Assembly: GCF_003003795.1 (NCBI RefSeq)
Contig: NZ_PVWK01000117.1
Location: 32,513-96,512, forward strand
Length of the DNA: 64,000 bases
DNA from: Stenomitos frigidus ULC18
GTDB taxonomy: Bacteria > Cyanobacteriota > Cyanobacteriia > Leptolyngbyales > Leptolyngbyaceae
Direction of reading: 5' to 3'
Position 1 is the stretch's first letter. Every line of letters starts with the position of its first letter. Both the position numbers and the translations under genes were made by a program. Shown one piece after another: positions 55,953-63,593 of this stretch. The notes under the pieces are model-generated. The model searched no databases. It saw nothing but the letters and a program-made list of their open reading frames with translations, and had not been told where the DNA came from.

Positions 55953-56351
55953 ATGGCTCAGTTTCAACTCTTTGATTCCGTTAAGTTGACAGAGGCGATC
56001 GCGCTGTCTAACGGAGAACTTGCACCCGAAGGTACACCGGGAGCCATCGTTGAGGTACTGAAAGAGGGCGAAGCCTACCTGGTAGAACTCTTCGATGGTT
56101 GGGTAAAAAGCAATGAAAAGGGAAATTTCGTCACGGCAACCCCAGACGAACCAGGCGCGTTTGTGGAAACCTTGGGCGTAGAACTGGCTTATCCTCAACA
56201 GTTGCAGTTAGTAAAAGCGGCGCGCGACACAACAGGTGTACGAGGACAATTAACGGCTGTACTGGACGAACTTCCAGACGATTTAATTACAGAAGTCTTT
56301 AACTTTGCAGAGTTTTTGCAACAGAAGCAACAGAAGCAGGTTGGTTCTTGA
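55953..56351 (+). CDS. DUF4926-DUF2281 fusion protein
   Basis: 132 residues from ATG 55953 with GGGAGG 5-6 nt upstream. N-terminal ~75 residues fit DUF4926: FDSVKLTEAIALSNGELAPEGTPGAIVEVL. The C-terminal ~40 match DUF2281 (LDELPDDLITEVFNFAEFLQ), a small antitoxin-type helix seen also at 60154. No toxin gene is adjacent, so it may be a solitary antitoxin-like protein. Role unknown. Confidence 0.72.
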   Translation: MAQFQLFDSVKLTEAIALSNGELAPEGTPGAIVEVLKEGEAYLVELFDGWVKSNEKGNFVTATPDEPGAFVETLGVELAYPQQLQLVKAARDTTGVRGQLTAVLDELPDDLITEVFNFAEFLQQKQQKQVGS

Positions 56352-56387
56352 AGGGGTGATTGTGGGTGGAGTCGATCGCTCCTTGAG

Positions 56388-56454
56388 AGAAACCAGGTTT
56401 CTGGACGCAACCTGGATACTTGACGACAGAGACTTACAAAGAAACCCGGTTTCT
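56388..56454. repeat. AGAAACC[C/G]GGTTTCT paired element 4
   Basis: AGAAACCAGGTTTCT (56388-56402, one change) and AGAAACCCGGTTTCT (56440-56454), 52 bp apart, ending 15 bp before array B. Confidence 0.75.
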
Positions 56455-56469
56455 GTCGATGTCGCTTTC

Positions 56470-56805
56470 ATCGTGCTTGCCTAAAGTTGGAGCGATCGCA
56501 CTCAAGATGGCAATGATGCGGTTTGAAATGGGAACGATCGCGTTCCGAACTGCAACGATGTCGCTCAAAGTCGGAACGTTCTTATCTCGAACAGAAGCAT
56601 TCCCACTTCAAACAAGAACGTTCTCATCTCAAATAGGAATGCTCCTGGTTTAAACAGGAACGATCGTGCTTGAGAGCAGAACGATCGTGTTTTGAACGAC
56701 AGTGATGCTATTTGAACCGCGATCGTTCCCGTCTCAAGCAAGAACGATGCCGCTGGAACGCTTCGCTAGCGCGTTTTAAGCAAGAACGATCGCGCGTTTC
56801 TCTTC
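56470..56805. repeat. 21-bp-period array B (16 units)
   Basis: Sixteen consecutive 21-nt units in perfect phase. Left part of the unit is AACGATC/AACGTTC/AATGATG; right part TCTCAAACAGG or TTTGAAC. The clearest unit (56575) has GTTC and GAAC around 7 nt. Several units contain the CGATCG core of HIP1. Confidence 0.8.
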
Positions 56806-56926
56806 AACGGTTCCACTTTCTAGAGAAATTCTGGCACTCTGTGGCAGAGGCTTGGTTTTGCCTGTAGAAAAGAAAGAGGGCACGGTGTTAATCGTTGCTC
56901 TACCCATGCGATCGTAGGTTCCGATT

Positions 56927-59641
56927 ATGACCGCTCCCGATGACGCCATCCAACGTCCTACAGCTCAGCAGCAGCGACAGTTGCAGGAACAAGCACGTCT
57001 CCAGAGCGAGTGGTCGCTGAGACAAGAAAAGTTGGGTGTGTTGCGTCAGGCATTAGCGATTGAAACCGACGCGAGCCAACAGTTTCGGTTGCAGCAGCAA
57101 ATCAAAACTGAAGAAACAGCACTGGCAGCGTTGGACGCGCAACTGACCGCACTTGAGCCAGAGGCCTTGACCATCGGGACGCCACAGAACCTCCCCTACA
57201 GTGGTGTGATTGCCTTTGTGGGACGAGAGGCGGAGTTAGCGCAGATCCATCAGCAGTTGCAGCAGCGAGTGCGTCCCGCAGCGAAGCGCACGACGGTGGC
57301 AATTTCAGCCCTTTCGGGGATGGGCGGCATTGGCAAGACAGAATTGGCGTTGCAATATGCCCGCCAACACTGCCGTGAGGGTGACTATCCCGGTGGACTC
57401 TGCTGGGTGCGGGCACGGGAGGATGTAGGCACGCAAATCATTAGCTTTGTGCGATCGTGCCTGGAGTTGGTGCCGCCAGACGACCTGGAATTAGTCGAAA
57501 AGGTGCGGTGGTGCTGGGGACGGTGGCGCGAGGGAGCCGCACTGCTGATCTTTGATGATGTGCAGCAGTACGACGATATCGCACTGTTTCTGCCACCGCA
57601 GGACGCGGGCTTTAAGGTGTTACTGACCACGCGATCGCACTTTGGCTCACCCGTGCAGGATATACAACTGGATGTGTTGTCGGAGGCGAAGGCGCTGGAG
57701 CTGTTGCAAACATTGGTGGATCGCGATCGCCCAGACCTCCGAGGTTTCCAAAACCTCGGAGGTCTCGACACTGCAAAGCGACTCTGTGAGTGGTTGGGCT
57801 ATTTGCCGTTGGGAGTGGAACTGGTGGGGCGGTATTTAGCCCGCAAGCCCGATCTTTCCCTCGCCGCCCTGTGGCAACGGTTGCAAGACAAACGTCTGGA
57901 CGCGATCGCCTTTAAGCAAGCGGAACCAGGCATGACCGCATCATTGGGCGTTGCCGCCGCGTTTGAGTTGAGCTGGCAGGCATTGGACGCGTCGGCACAG
58001 CAAGTTGCCGCTGTGTTGAGCCTGTTTGCCCTGGTGGAAATCCCCTGGACGATGGTAGAGCAGTGTTTGCCAGCTTTCGATGCGGAAGAGTTGGAGGAGC
58101 TTCGCGATCGGCAGCTATTGGGCACCCATCTGCTGAAGCGCGTGGATCAGGGGATGTACCAACTGCATCAACTGCTGCGAGAATTTTTTGCCGCCAAGCG
58201 ATCGCACCGAGCCGATGAGTCGGCATTGCAGCAGACGTTTTATCAGGTAGTGATTGCGGAGGCAGAGAGAGTTCAAGAGAAGCCGGAGCGATCGTTCATC
58301 CAGGAATCAACAGTGATGATTGCTCACTTGCAAGCGGCTATCGACCGGTTAACCCGACCAGAACAAGCGCTAAATTTGGCAACCTGTCTACATTGGATGG
58401 CAAGACTCCACTACGAACAAGGGCGCTATGGGGAAGCAGAACCTCTCTATGTGCGATCGCTCTCGATTCGGGAGCAGCAATGGGGACAAGGACATCTCGA
58501 TGTAGCATCAAGTTTGAATGATTTGGCAGAATCGTATTGGTCACAAGGACGGTATGAAGAAGCCGAACCGCTGTATCTGCAATCACTGAAAATCCGACAA
58601 CGACAGTTGGGAAACGACTATCCCGAAGTGGCTCAAAGCCTGAACAATTTGGCAAACTTGTACATTCTACAAGGACGATATGGGGAAGCCGAACCGTTGC
58701 ATCTGCGATCACTGGAAATCCGGCAAAAGCATTTGGGGCAAGAACATCCTGATGTGGCTATCAGTCTGAACAATTTGGCAAACTTGTACCATTCTCAAGG
58801 ACGATATGGAGAAGCCGAACCGCTGTATCTGCGATCACTGGAAATGCGGCAACGGCAGTTGAGTCAAGAGCATCCCGATGTAGCAGTCAGTCTGAACAAC
58901 TTGGCAAACTTATACATTTTACAAGGACGATATGGGGAAGCCGAACCGTTGCATCTGCGATCACTGGAAATCCGGCAAAAGCATTTGGGGCAAGAACATC
59001 CTGATGTGGCTATCAGTCTGAACAATTTGGCAAACTTGTACCATTCTCAAGGACGATATGGAGAAGCCGAACCGCTGTATCTGCGATCACTGGAAATGCG
59101 GCAACGGCAGTTGAGTCAAGAGCATCCCGATGTAGCAGTCAGTCTGAACAACTTGGCAAACTTATACATTTTACAAGGACGATATGGGGAAGCCGAACCG
59201 TTGCATCTGCGATCACTGGAAATCCGGCAAAAGCATTTGGGGCAAGAACATCCTGAAGTGGCAGTCAGTCTAAGCAATCTAGCAAGGCTTTACCGTTCGC
59301 AAGCACGCTACAGCGATGCTGAACCGCTTTTTCTTCAATCGCTCTCCATTCTACAAAAGCAGCTTTTTACCGAACATCCCTTAGCAGCAAGGGTTCTGAG
59401 TCATCTAGCACATCTCTACGATTTACAAGGACGCTATCGTGAAGCAGAATCCCTGTACCTGCAATCCTTATCCATCTTGTCTGCTAGGTTAGAGGAAGCC
59501 CATTTCTGGAGACAGGAAGCATCCAAAAACTTTCGCGCCCTCCTCCAAAAATCCATCCAGGAGCAGCGATCGGATGAACTGTCGGATGATCCGATGACGC
59601 AGGGGGTGTTGAGGGAGTTGGAAGAGGGGGGTGGGGTGTAG
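56927..59641 (+). CDS. STAND NTPase (NB-ARC) with C-terminal tetratricopeptide repeats
   Basis: 904 residues from ATG 56927. N-terminal coiled coil (10-80), then an NB-ARC NTPase (~95-430): Walker A GMGGIGKT (131-138), Walker B ALLIFDD (D210/D211), sensor TTRS (~234) and the GLPL-like YLPLGVEL. A winged-helix-like part follows, then ~10 TPRs of 42 residues (NLANLYxxQGRYGEAEPLxL). TPRs include an exact 252-bp tandem duplication. A palindromic 33-bp repeat is inserted in frame at 57733-57765. STAND proteins switch on ligand recognition by repeats; several are anti-phage sensors. No effector domain is visible here. Confidence 0.9.
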   Translation: MTAPDDAIQRPTAQQQRQLQEQARLQSEWSLRQEKLGVLRQALAIETDASQQFRLQQQIKTEETALAALDAQLTALEPEALTIGTPQNLPYSGVIAFVGREAELAQIHQQLQQRVRPAAKRTTVAISALSGMGGIGKTELALQYARQHCREGDYPGGLCWVRAREDVGTQIISFVRSCLELVPPDDLELVEKVRWCWGRWREGAALLIFDDVQQYDDIALFLPPQDAGFKVLLTTRSHFGSPVQDIQLDVLSEAKALELLQTLVDRDRPDLRGFQNLGGLDTAKRLCEWLGYLPLGVELVGRYLARKPDLSLAALWQRLQDKRLDAIAFKQAEPGMTASLGVAAAFELSWQALDASAQQVAAVLSLFALVEIPWTMVEQCLPAFDAEELEELRDRQLLGTHLLKRVDQGMYQLHQLLREFFAAKRSHRADESALQQTFYQVVIAEAERVQEKPERSFIQESTVMIAHLQAAIDRLTRPEQALNLATCLHWMARLHYEQGRYGEAEPLYVRSLSIREQQWGQGHLDVASSLNDLAESYWSQGRYEEAEPLYLQSLKIRQRQLGNDYPEVAQSLNNLANLYILQGRYGEAEPLHLRSLEIRQKHLGQEHPDVAISLNNLANLYHSQGRYGEAEPLYLRSLEMRQRQLSQEHPDVAVSLNNLANLYILQGRYGEAEPLHLRSLEIRQKHLGQEHPDVAISLNNLANLYHSQGRYGEAEPLYLRSLEMRQRQLSQEHPDVAVSLNNLANLYILQGRYGEAEPLHLRSLEIRQKHLGQEHPEVAVSLSNLARLYRSQARYSDAEPLFLQSLSILQKQLFTEHPLAARVLSHLAHLYDLQGRYREAESLYLQSLSILSARLEEAHFWRQEASKNFRALLQKSIQEQRSDELSDDPMTQGVLRELEEGGGV
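57733..57765. repeat. 33-bp palindromic repeat inside the STAND gene
   Basis: AGACCTCCGAGGTTT, loop CCA, AAACCTCGGAGGTCT. It adds 11 codons (RPDLRGFQNLGGLD region) in frame between the Walker B half and the GLPL region. Confidence 0.8.
58673..59176 (+). repeat. 252-bp perfect tandem duplication in TPR region
   Basis: 58673-58924 and 58925-59176 appear identical base for base, each encoding two 42-residue TPRs. A third copy begins at 59177 and diverges after ~90 bp. Confidence 0.9.
59555..59640 (+). repeat. STAND 3' tail, copy 1 (in gene)
   Basis: Encodes IQEQRSDELSDDPMTQGVL at the end of the STAND protein. Copies 2 and 3 lie at 60429 and 61160. Confidence 0.8.
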
Positions 59642-59700
59642 GGTGTGGGGTGTCAGGGAGGGCGATCAAGCATAAAGGGAGGACGAGATCGCGCTGTCCA

Positions 59701-60135
59701 CTAGGGAACTTTCACAAAGCCCATGCCGATCTGAAGAAAATGATCATCCTGAGTCAAAACCGAGAGAATGCCTTGCTCCTGCATCATCACCATCGACGTT
59801 AAATCGGTAAACGATATCAAAGGTTTGTCTTGAAAGCGTTTTCTCAAACCCCAAGCCTGGGCAAAATGCTGGGAGGTCACCCGATGAATCTGAAGCTGAC
59901 CTAATTCTGTAGCAGCAAAAATTCCTTCGACGAACCCCGTTGCCTCTTGAAAAAGCTCACGTCCAAATAGCAAGCTAATCAATTCATCCAACACATAATC
60001 ACTCGTATGCATCTGAGCCTGAGTTTGGCGCAGGTGTTGATAAATTTCTTTGACCGTTTGATGATAATTATCAGCGCGATGCCCTAAAGCCAGCCAGCCC
60101 CAAGTGTCAATAAAAATCGAAGAATCAGTCTGCAT
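59701..60135 (-). CDS. PIN-domain toxin (VapC-like)
   Basis: 144 residues from ATG 60135. PIN nuclease: D10 in IFIDTWGWLAL, E in SDYVLDELISLLFG, and the FTDLTSMVMM Asp near the C-terminus, then LTQDDHF. Type II TA toxin RNase. Stop-start gap to its antitoxin is 18 bp; the antitoxin gene comes first, the usual order. Convergent with the STAND gene, 59 bp from its stop. Confidence 0.88.
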   Translation of the reverse strand: MQTDSSIFIDTWGWLALGHRADNYHQTVKEIYQHLRQTQAQMHTSDYVLDELISLLFGRELFQEATGFVEGIFAATELGQLQIHRVTSQHFAQAWGLRKRFQDKPLISFTDLTSMVMMQEQGILSVLTQDDHFLQIGMGFVKVP

Positions 60136-60153
60136 AAAGGACGGCAGCGATCG

Positions 60154-60369
60154 CTAGCTGTTATAGAGTTCTGCTTCTATCGCTTGAGCCGATAGCGGTT
60201 CTCCAGAAAGCATTCCTGCGATCGCCAGAAGCGGCTCTTCTGAGGCAGTCATTGTTTCAGCATTGAGGGTAGATTGTTTCATATGATCTACGAAGTGGAG
60301 TACTTCTCGAAGCTTCGGTTCCGGTAGATCGCTGAGTTGTGCCAAAATTTGCTCAATGAGTACTTCCAT
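60154..60369 (-). CDS. DUF2281-type antitoxin (VapB-like)
   Basis: 71 residues from ATG 60369. MEVLIEQILAQLSDLPEPKLREVLHFVDHM is the DUF2281 helix pair, followed by a flexible toxin-binding tail. Pairs with the PIN toxin downstream. Divergent from the tail copy at 60429. Confidence 0.82.
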   Translation of the reverse strand: MEVLIEQILAQLSDLPEPKLREVLHFVDHMKQSTLNAETMTASEEPLLAIAGMLSGEPLSAQAIEAELYNS

Positions 60370-60428
60370 TTTGGATGTGCTTCTGTTTATCGTATTCTAC
60401 CAAACTCCTGAAAATGCCAGAAAAAGTC

Positions 60429-60515
60429 ATCCAGGAGCAGCGCACGGATGAACTCTCGGATGATCCGATGATGCAGGGGGTGTTGGGGGAGTTGAGAGAG
60501 GGGTGTGGGGGAGGG
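60429..60515 (+). repeat. STAND 3' tail, copy 2
   Basis: Reads IQEQRTDELSDDPMMQGVL in one frame, ~85% like copy 1, but with no upstream STAND/TPR sequence. Lies between two TA modules. Confidence 0.75.
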
Positions 60516-60592
60516 CGCTGTCGCTGCACTAGAGGTAGACTGAAGCTGTGTAGCGTTGAAAGTAGAAAGCACGCGCGATCGGAGATCATCTC

Positions 60593-60805
60593 GTGGAAGC
60601 CAATCAACTCAAACAACTGGTCAAAGACAGCCTGCGGGAAGTGCTGCGAGAAGAACGCTTGAAACTCTGTCAAGTGCTCATTCCCTACGTCAGCGATAAA
60701 GAAATGCAAGAAATCCAAACCAAATTGGGTTCACCCGCTGACTACAAAGACACAGAATTTGTCAATATGACGGACTGGGTAAAAAATGGAACTCGTCCTC
60801 AGTAA
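60593..60805 (+). CDS. RelB-like antitoxin
   Basis: 70 residues from GTG 60593 (MEANQLKQLVKDSLREVLREE). Entirely helical N-terminal half and an extended C-terminal tail (DYKDTEFVNMTDWVKNGT). No firm family match; called by position, size and 20-bp overlap with the toxin gene. Confidence 0.7.
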   Translation: MEANQLKQLVKDSLREVLREERLKLCQVLIPYVSDKEMQEIQTKLGSPADYKDTEFVNMTDWVKNGTRPQ

Positions 60806-61106
60806 AGCCGCTGTCAAATTTTTAGAAAGACTGTCCCTCAAAGAAACCGAGAAACTCCAAGATAGACTTGCCACTCTCCTTCGATCGCTCGAAACAGAAG
60901 GGATCATCCCGTTTAATGAATTAGACATCAAGAGCTTGAAGGGAGATTGGAAAGGATTCTTCCGAATGCGCGTGGGGAAAGTTAGAGTGGTTTTCACGAT
61001 CGACTCAGAAGCCGATGCATTGCAGGTCTACGACATTGACTTCAGAGGCAGTATCTATAAATCCTTGCTCCTTGGTTCAACAACGATCACGCTGCCACTC
61101 ATTTGA
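60786..61106 (+). CDS. RelE/ParE-family toxin
   Basis: 106 residues from ATG 60786, overlapping the antitoxin gene by 20 bp. RelE fold: ELVLSKAAVKFLERLSLKETEKL, LKGDWKGFFRMRVGKVRVVFTI with the conserved RMRVGxVRVVF strand, and a C-terminal VYDIDFRGSIYK. Ribosome-dependent mRNase or gyrase inhibitor by family. Confidence 0.88.
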   Translation: MELVLSKAAVKFLERLSLKETEKLQDRLATLLRSLETEGIIPFNELDIKSLKGDWKGFFRMRVGKVRVVFTIDSEADALQVYDIDFRGSIYKSLLLGSTTITLPLI

Positions 61107-61151
61107 AACACCTAGATCGCTTCAGTTTGACTCAAGCGATCTAGGTGTTTC
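61105..61151. terminator. 18-bp perfect hairpin after the RelE toxin
   Basis: Arms GAAACACCTAGATCGCTT (61105-61122) and AAGCGATCTAGGTGTTTC (61134-61151), 11-nt loop. Starts inside the toxin stop codon. No U-run on the + strand; followed 9 bp later by tail copy 3. Confidence 0.65.
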
Positions 61152-61159
61152 AAAAAGCT

Positions 61160-61258
61160 ATCCAGGAGCAGCGCGCGGATGAACTGTCGGATGATCCAAT
61201 GACGCGGGGGTGTTGAGGGAGATGCAGGAGGGGGTGGGGTGTAGGAAGGGAGGGCGAT
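61160..61258 (+). repeat. STAND 3' tail, copy 3 (frameshifted)
   Basis: Reads IQEQRADELSDDPMTRG, then a one-base loss in the G run breaks the frame. Similarity to copy 1 extends past the stop codon to the GAGGGCGATC block. Confidence 0.75.
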
Positions 61259-61308
61259 CGCGCTAATCTATGCCAGTACAATGAGAATAGTTTCCAACGG
61301 CGCTAATG

Positions 61309-61527
61309 ATGAAAGCCTACGAGTTTCCAGCGCACATTACGACTGACGGCAAACTAGAATTGCCCGATAGCGTTCTGCCGCGATCGCTCAACAACCAGAC
61401 CGTCAGAGTCATTGTGCTGATTGACGAAACAGATGCTGTTGCAGAGCAACAGCAATGGCAAGCACTCACCGCCACTCAATTTTTGACAGGCTACAGCCCT
61501 GTTGATGCCATCTACGATGAGCTTTAA
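61309..61527 (+). CDS. Antitoxin of a MazF/PemK-like module
   Basis: 72 residues from ATG 61309 (ATG 61306 also possible). An AbrB/SpoVT-like start (AYEFPAHITTDGKLELPDSVL) with a helical C-terminal tail ending in YSPVDAIYDEL. Four bp separate it from the toxin gene. Function by position and style. Confidence 0.75.
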   Translation: MKAYEFPAHITTDGKLELPDSVLPRSLNNQTVRVIVLIDETDAVAEQQQWQALTATQFLTGYSPVDAIYDEL

Positions 61528-61530
61528 GGC

Positions 61531-61866
61531 ATGGCACCGACTTATCAACCTGGGGAGGTTTTACTGCTTTCTTTTCCCTTCTCCGATGCCGTGGGTGCAA
61601 AGCGGCGTCCAGCCCTTACCCTGCTTGATGCAGAAGACGACGATATCCTAGTTGCCCGCATTACAGGACAGCTTATCCAAACTCAATTCGATGTAGAACT
61701 TCAGGAATGGCAAGCAGCCGGACTGAGAATTCCCTCTGTCGTTCGGCTCCACAAATTAGCCACCTTGGAGAAGCGATTAGTCGAGCGTTCACTGGGAACC
61801 CTCACTGCCGCAGGTTTTCAGCAAGTTCAAACAACGCTGCGCAATCTGATTGAGACCATCCGGTAA
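61531..61866 (+). CDS. MazF/PemK-family toxin
   Basis: 111 residues from ATG 61531. PemK/MazF SH3-like barrel: YQPGEVLLLSFPFSDAVGAKRRPALTLLD, and LVARITGQLIQTQFDVELQEW. Sequence-specific mRNA endonuclease by family. Third TA module in 2.2 kb. Confidence 0.88.
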   Translation: MAPTYQPGEVLLLSFPFSDAVGAKRRPALTLLDAEDDDILVARITGQLIQTQFDVELQEWQAAGLRIPSVVRLHKLATLEKRLVERSLGTLTAAGFQQVQTTLRNLIETIR

Positions 61867-62282
61867 TCCCGCTCTCTTTCATGGGCTAGATACAGCAGGC
61901 GATCGATCTCTCTTCGATGCGGCAACAACCACGATCGTTCAACGGTTAAAATTCGCTATTTGGATCTACAACTTCCATTTTTATGTCACGCAAGTAACGC
62001 CTTGGCGATAAGTTCTCTCAATTGAATCGTCTGTGATCTGCAATAATCTGTGGTGTTTTTGCCTCTCTGGCAACGGCACCTAAAATGAACCGATCTAATA
62101 CAAACAAAATTACAGTCCACAAACAGTTTTAGTAGCAAATTCACCTGGTCAAAAAAAAGCTCAGACATTAACGTCTGAGCTTTTTTATTAAGCTTCAAGA
62201 TGAGTGAGAAAATCGACTAGCGCGATCGCCACACTCTCTTAAGCAAGGCTTGAAGGCTGGAAAACTCCAGCTCTATCAAGGC
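61867..62282. other. Intergenic with bidirectional terminator
   Basis: Apart from the terminator at 62151-62186 nothing is recognised. Confidence 0.5.
62151..62186. terminator. Bidirectional Rho-independent terminator
   Basis: A8 run, GCTCAGAC (62159-62166), 6-nt loop, GTCTGAGC (62173-62180), T6. Serves MazF (+) and the RRM gene (-). Confidence 0.85.
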
Positions 62283-62591
62283 TTAGTTGCGAGAAAAGCT
62301 GTTGTTACGACGACCGCCGCCGCCGCCACCAAAGGATGAACCTCTGTCTTCACGGGGCTTCGCTTTGTTCACTTTCAAATCTCTTCCCATCCACTCAGCA
62401 CCGTCAAGTGCTTCAATGGCAGCTGCTTCTTCAGCATCTGTACCCATTTCAACGAAACCAAAGCCACGGGGGCGTCCAGTTTCGCGATCGGTAGGAAGTT
62501 GAACTCTTTTGACTGAACCGTATTCTGCAAAGACAGAACTCAGATCAGCTTCTGCAACGTCATATGAGAGGTTGCCTACATAAATCGACAT
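62283..62591 (-). CDS. RRM-type RNA-binding protein (cyanobacterial Rbp)
   Basis: 102 residues from ATG 62591. One RRM: RNP2 IYVGNL (3-8) and RNP1 RGFGFVEM (42-49), then a Gly-rich tail (SFGGGGGGRRNNSF). These are RNA chaperones, often cold-induced in cyanobacteria. A long (~120-nt) 5' leader and a clear -10 box suggest cold-type control, and a terminator lies ~100 bp downstream. Confidence 0.95.
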   Translation of the reverse strand: MSIYVGNLSYDVAEADLSSVFAEYGSVKRVQLPTDRETGRPRGFGFVEMGTDAEEAAAIEALDGAEWMGRDLKVNKAKPREDRGSSFGGGGGGRRNNSFSRN

Positions 62592-62718
62592 AGATTGGCT
62601 CCAAAATCAGAAGGTCGTAGAGAGTGAGATTTCGGAGAGAAGCCTGCCAATACAAAACGTGAAAAACTCGTCAAGACTAGAAACAAATTCTGCAACCGAT
62701 TACTTATTCTCACTCGTT

Positions 62719-62741
62719 ATTATAACACTTCCTTAAGTGTT
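62719..62741 (-). promoter_or_regulatory. Promoter and operator-like dyad of the RRM gene
   Basis: TATAAT on the minus strand (62724-62719), ~130 bp before the ATG. Immediately upstream is a dyad AACACTT-4 nt-AAGTGTT (62724-62741) in place of a canonical -35, fit for a regulator site. Consensus -35 is absent. Confidence 0.5.
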
Positions 62742-62830
62742 TTCCGCCGACATGGGGCGCGGCGTTGTAACGATATGTAACACAGTCATCGCTTGAAAGG
62801 GACGGCAGCAATGCTTGAGACACCCTACGA

Positions 62831-62938
62831 CTAAGACAAACCATCATACCGCTTGGGGTCTTTCTTTTGCTTTTTCGCGCCATCAGTCTCTTTCTTCTGC
62901 TTCTTCGACTCTTTATTGCTCTTTTGTTCTTTTGCCAT
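62831..62938 (-). CDS. Tiny Lys-rich protein, 35 aa
   Basis: ATG 62938 to TAG 62831-62833. MAKEQKSNKESKKQKKETD, then GAKKQKKDPKRYDGLS. AGAGGGG sits 5 nt upstream, a good Shine-Dalgarno. Half of its residues are Lys, Glu or Gln; similar short MAKEQKSNKE-type proteins occur widely in bacteria with no known role. Too short to be found by length-based calling. Confidence 0.6.
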   Translation of the reverse strand: MAKEQKSNKESKKQKKETDGAKKQKKDPKRYDGLS

Positions 62939-62993
62939 GGTGCCCCTCTGGTGTAGATTCCTGCTTTAACCCGCTTTGCGCAACGAAAGCGTT

Positions 62994-63200
62994 TTAGCTT
63001 GCTAGATCAACCAATGCATCGCGTTGAAAGCGAATCACACGCGAAAAGGAACTGCGAGAGTGCTCTGACGTTGAAACGGATAGGGTGATATTGATCTGAC
63101 CCGGATCGAGCACTTGTCTCACTGTGCAGATCTGCATTTTATTATTGCAGTATGCAATGATGCGATCGCCCATCTGAATATCTAACGCTTGAATTTTCAA
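62994..63200 (-). CDS. Conserved small cyanobacterial protein
   Basis: 68 residues from TTG 63200 (MKIQALDIQMGDRIIAYC), a start that suits homologues I recall; ATG 63173 gives 59 residues. Beta-rich: ICTVRQVLDPGQINITLSV, then SSFSRVIRFQRDALVDL. No motif of known function. Upstream lies an unassigned 390-bp region. Confidence 0.6.
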   Translation of the reverse strand: MKIQALDIQMGDRIIAYCNNKMQICTVRQVLDPGQINITLSVSTSEHSRSSFSRVIRFQRDALVDLAS

Positions 63201-63593
63201 TTAAGACTCAACTTAGTAATAGATTAGCCATGACATAACCGCACAAAAGCAAAAAGTTTTGACCCTGCGTTTTCAAGCGTAATTTCTATCAAGCATCAGA
63301 ACGAGCTAACACTTTTTACTCTTTCTCGAGAGCAGAGAACAGAAATTATGATGCTCTTTCTCATTGTTATGTAAATGCCTCTTTAGCATAGCATGAATTC
63401 GGCAAAACGCTTATCAAAAACAGTGTTTTCTTGTCAAGAGGATTCATGCTCATTTTTTGCTTTGCGTCGCAATTCAAGCCGTTTTCGGCCTCTAAAGCCC
63501 CTTTTTAGGAGCGATCGCGTGGAGTACTGCTGTTCTCACCGGGTAAAGCGCTTGCCAAAAACTGAGGTGTTCACTCCGTTTTCTGCACCACTA
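63201..63593. other. Intergenic before group II intron
   Basis: No gene recognised. An ORF from 63393 runs across the intron boundary and is not called. Confidence 0.45.

Larger units (their letters stand above)
56352..56926. other. Repeat-filled intergenic region
   Basis: Contains AGAAACC pair 4 (56388-56454) and array B (56470-56805). The remaining 120 bp before the STAND gene must hold its promoter; none is obvious. Confidence 0.6.

Noticed and set aside
60375..60662. 95-aa ORF carrying tail copy 2
   Set aside because: Only the STAND-tail segment is protein-like and no RBS is seen; treated as a relic.
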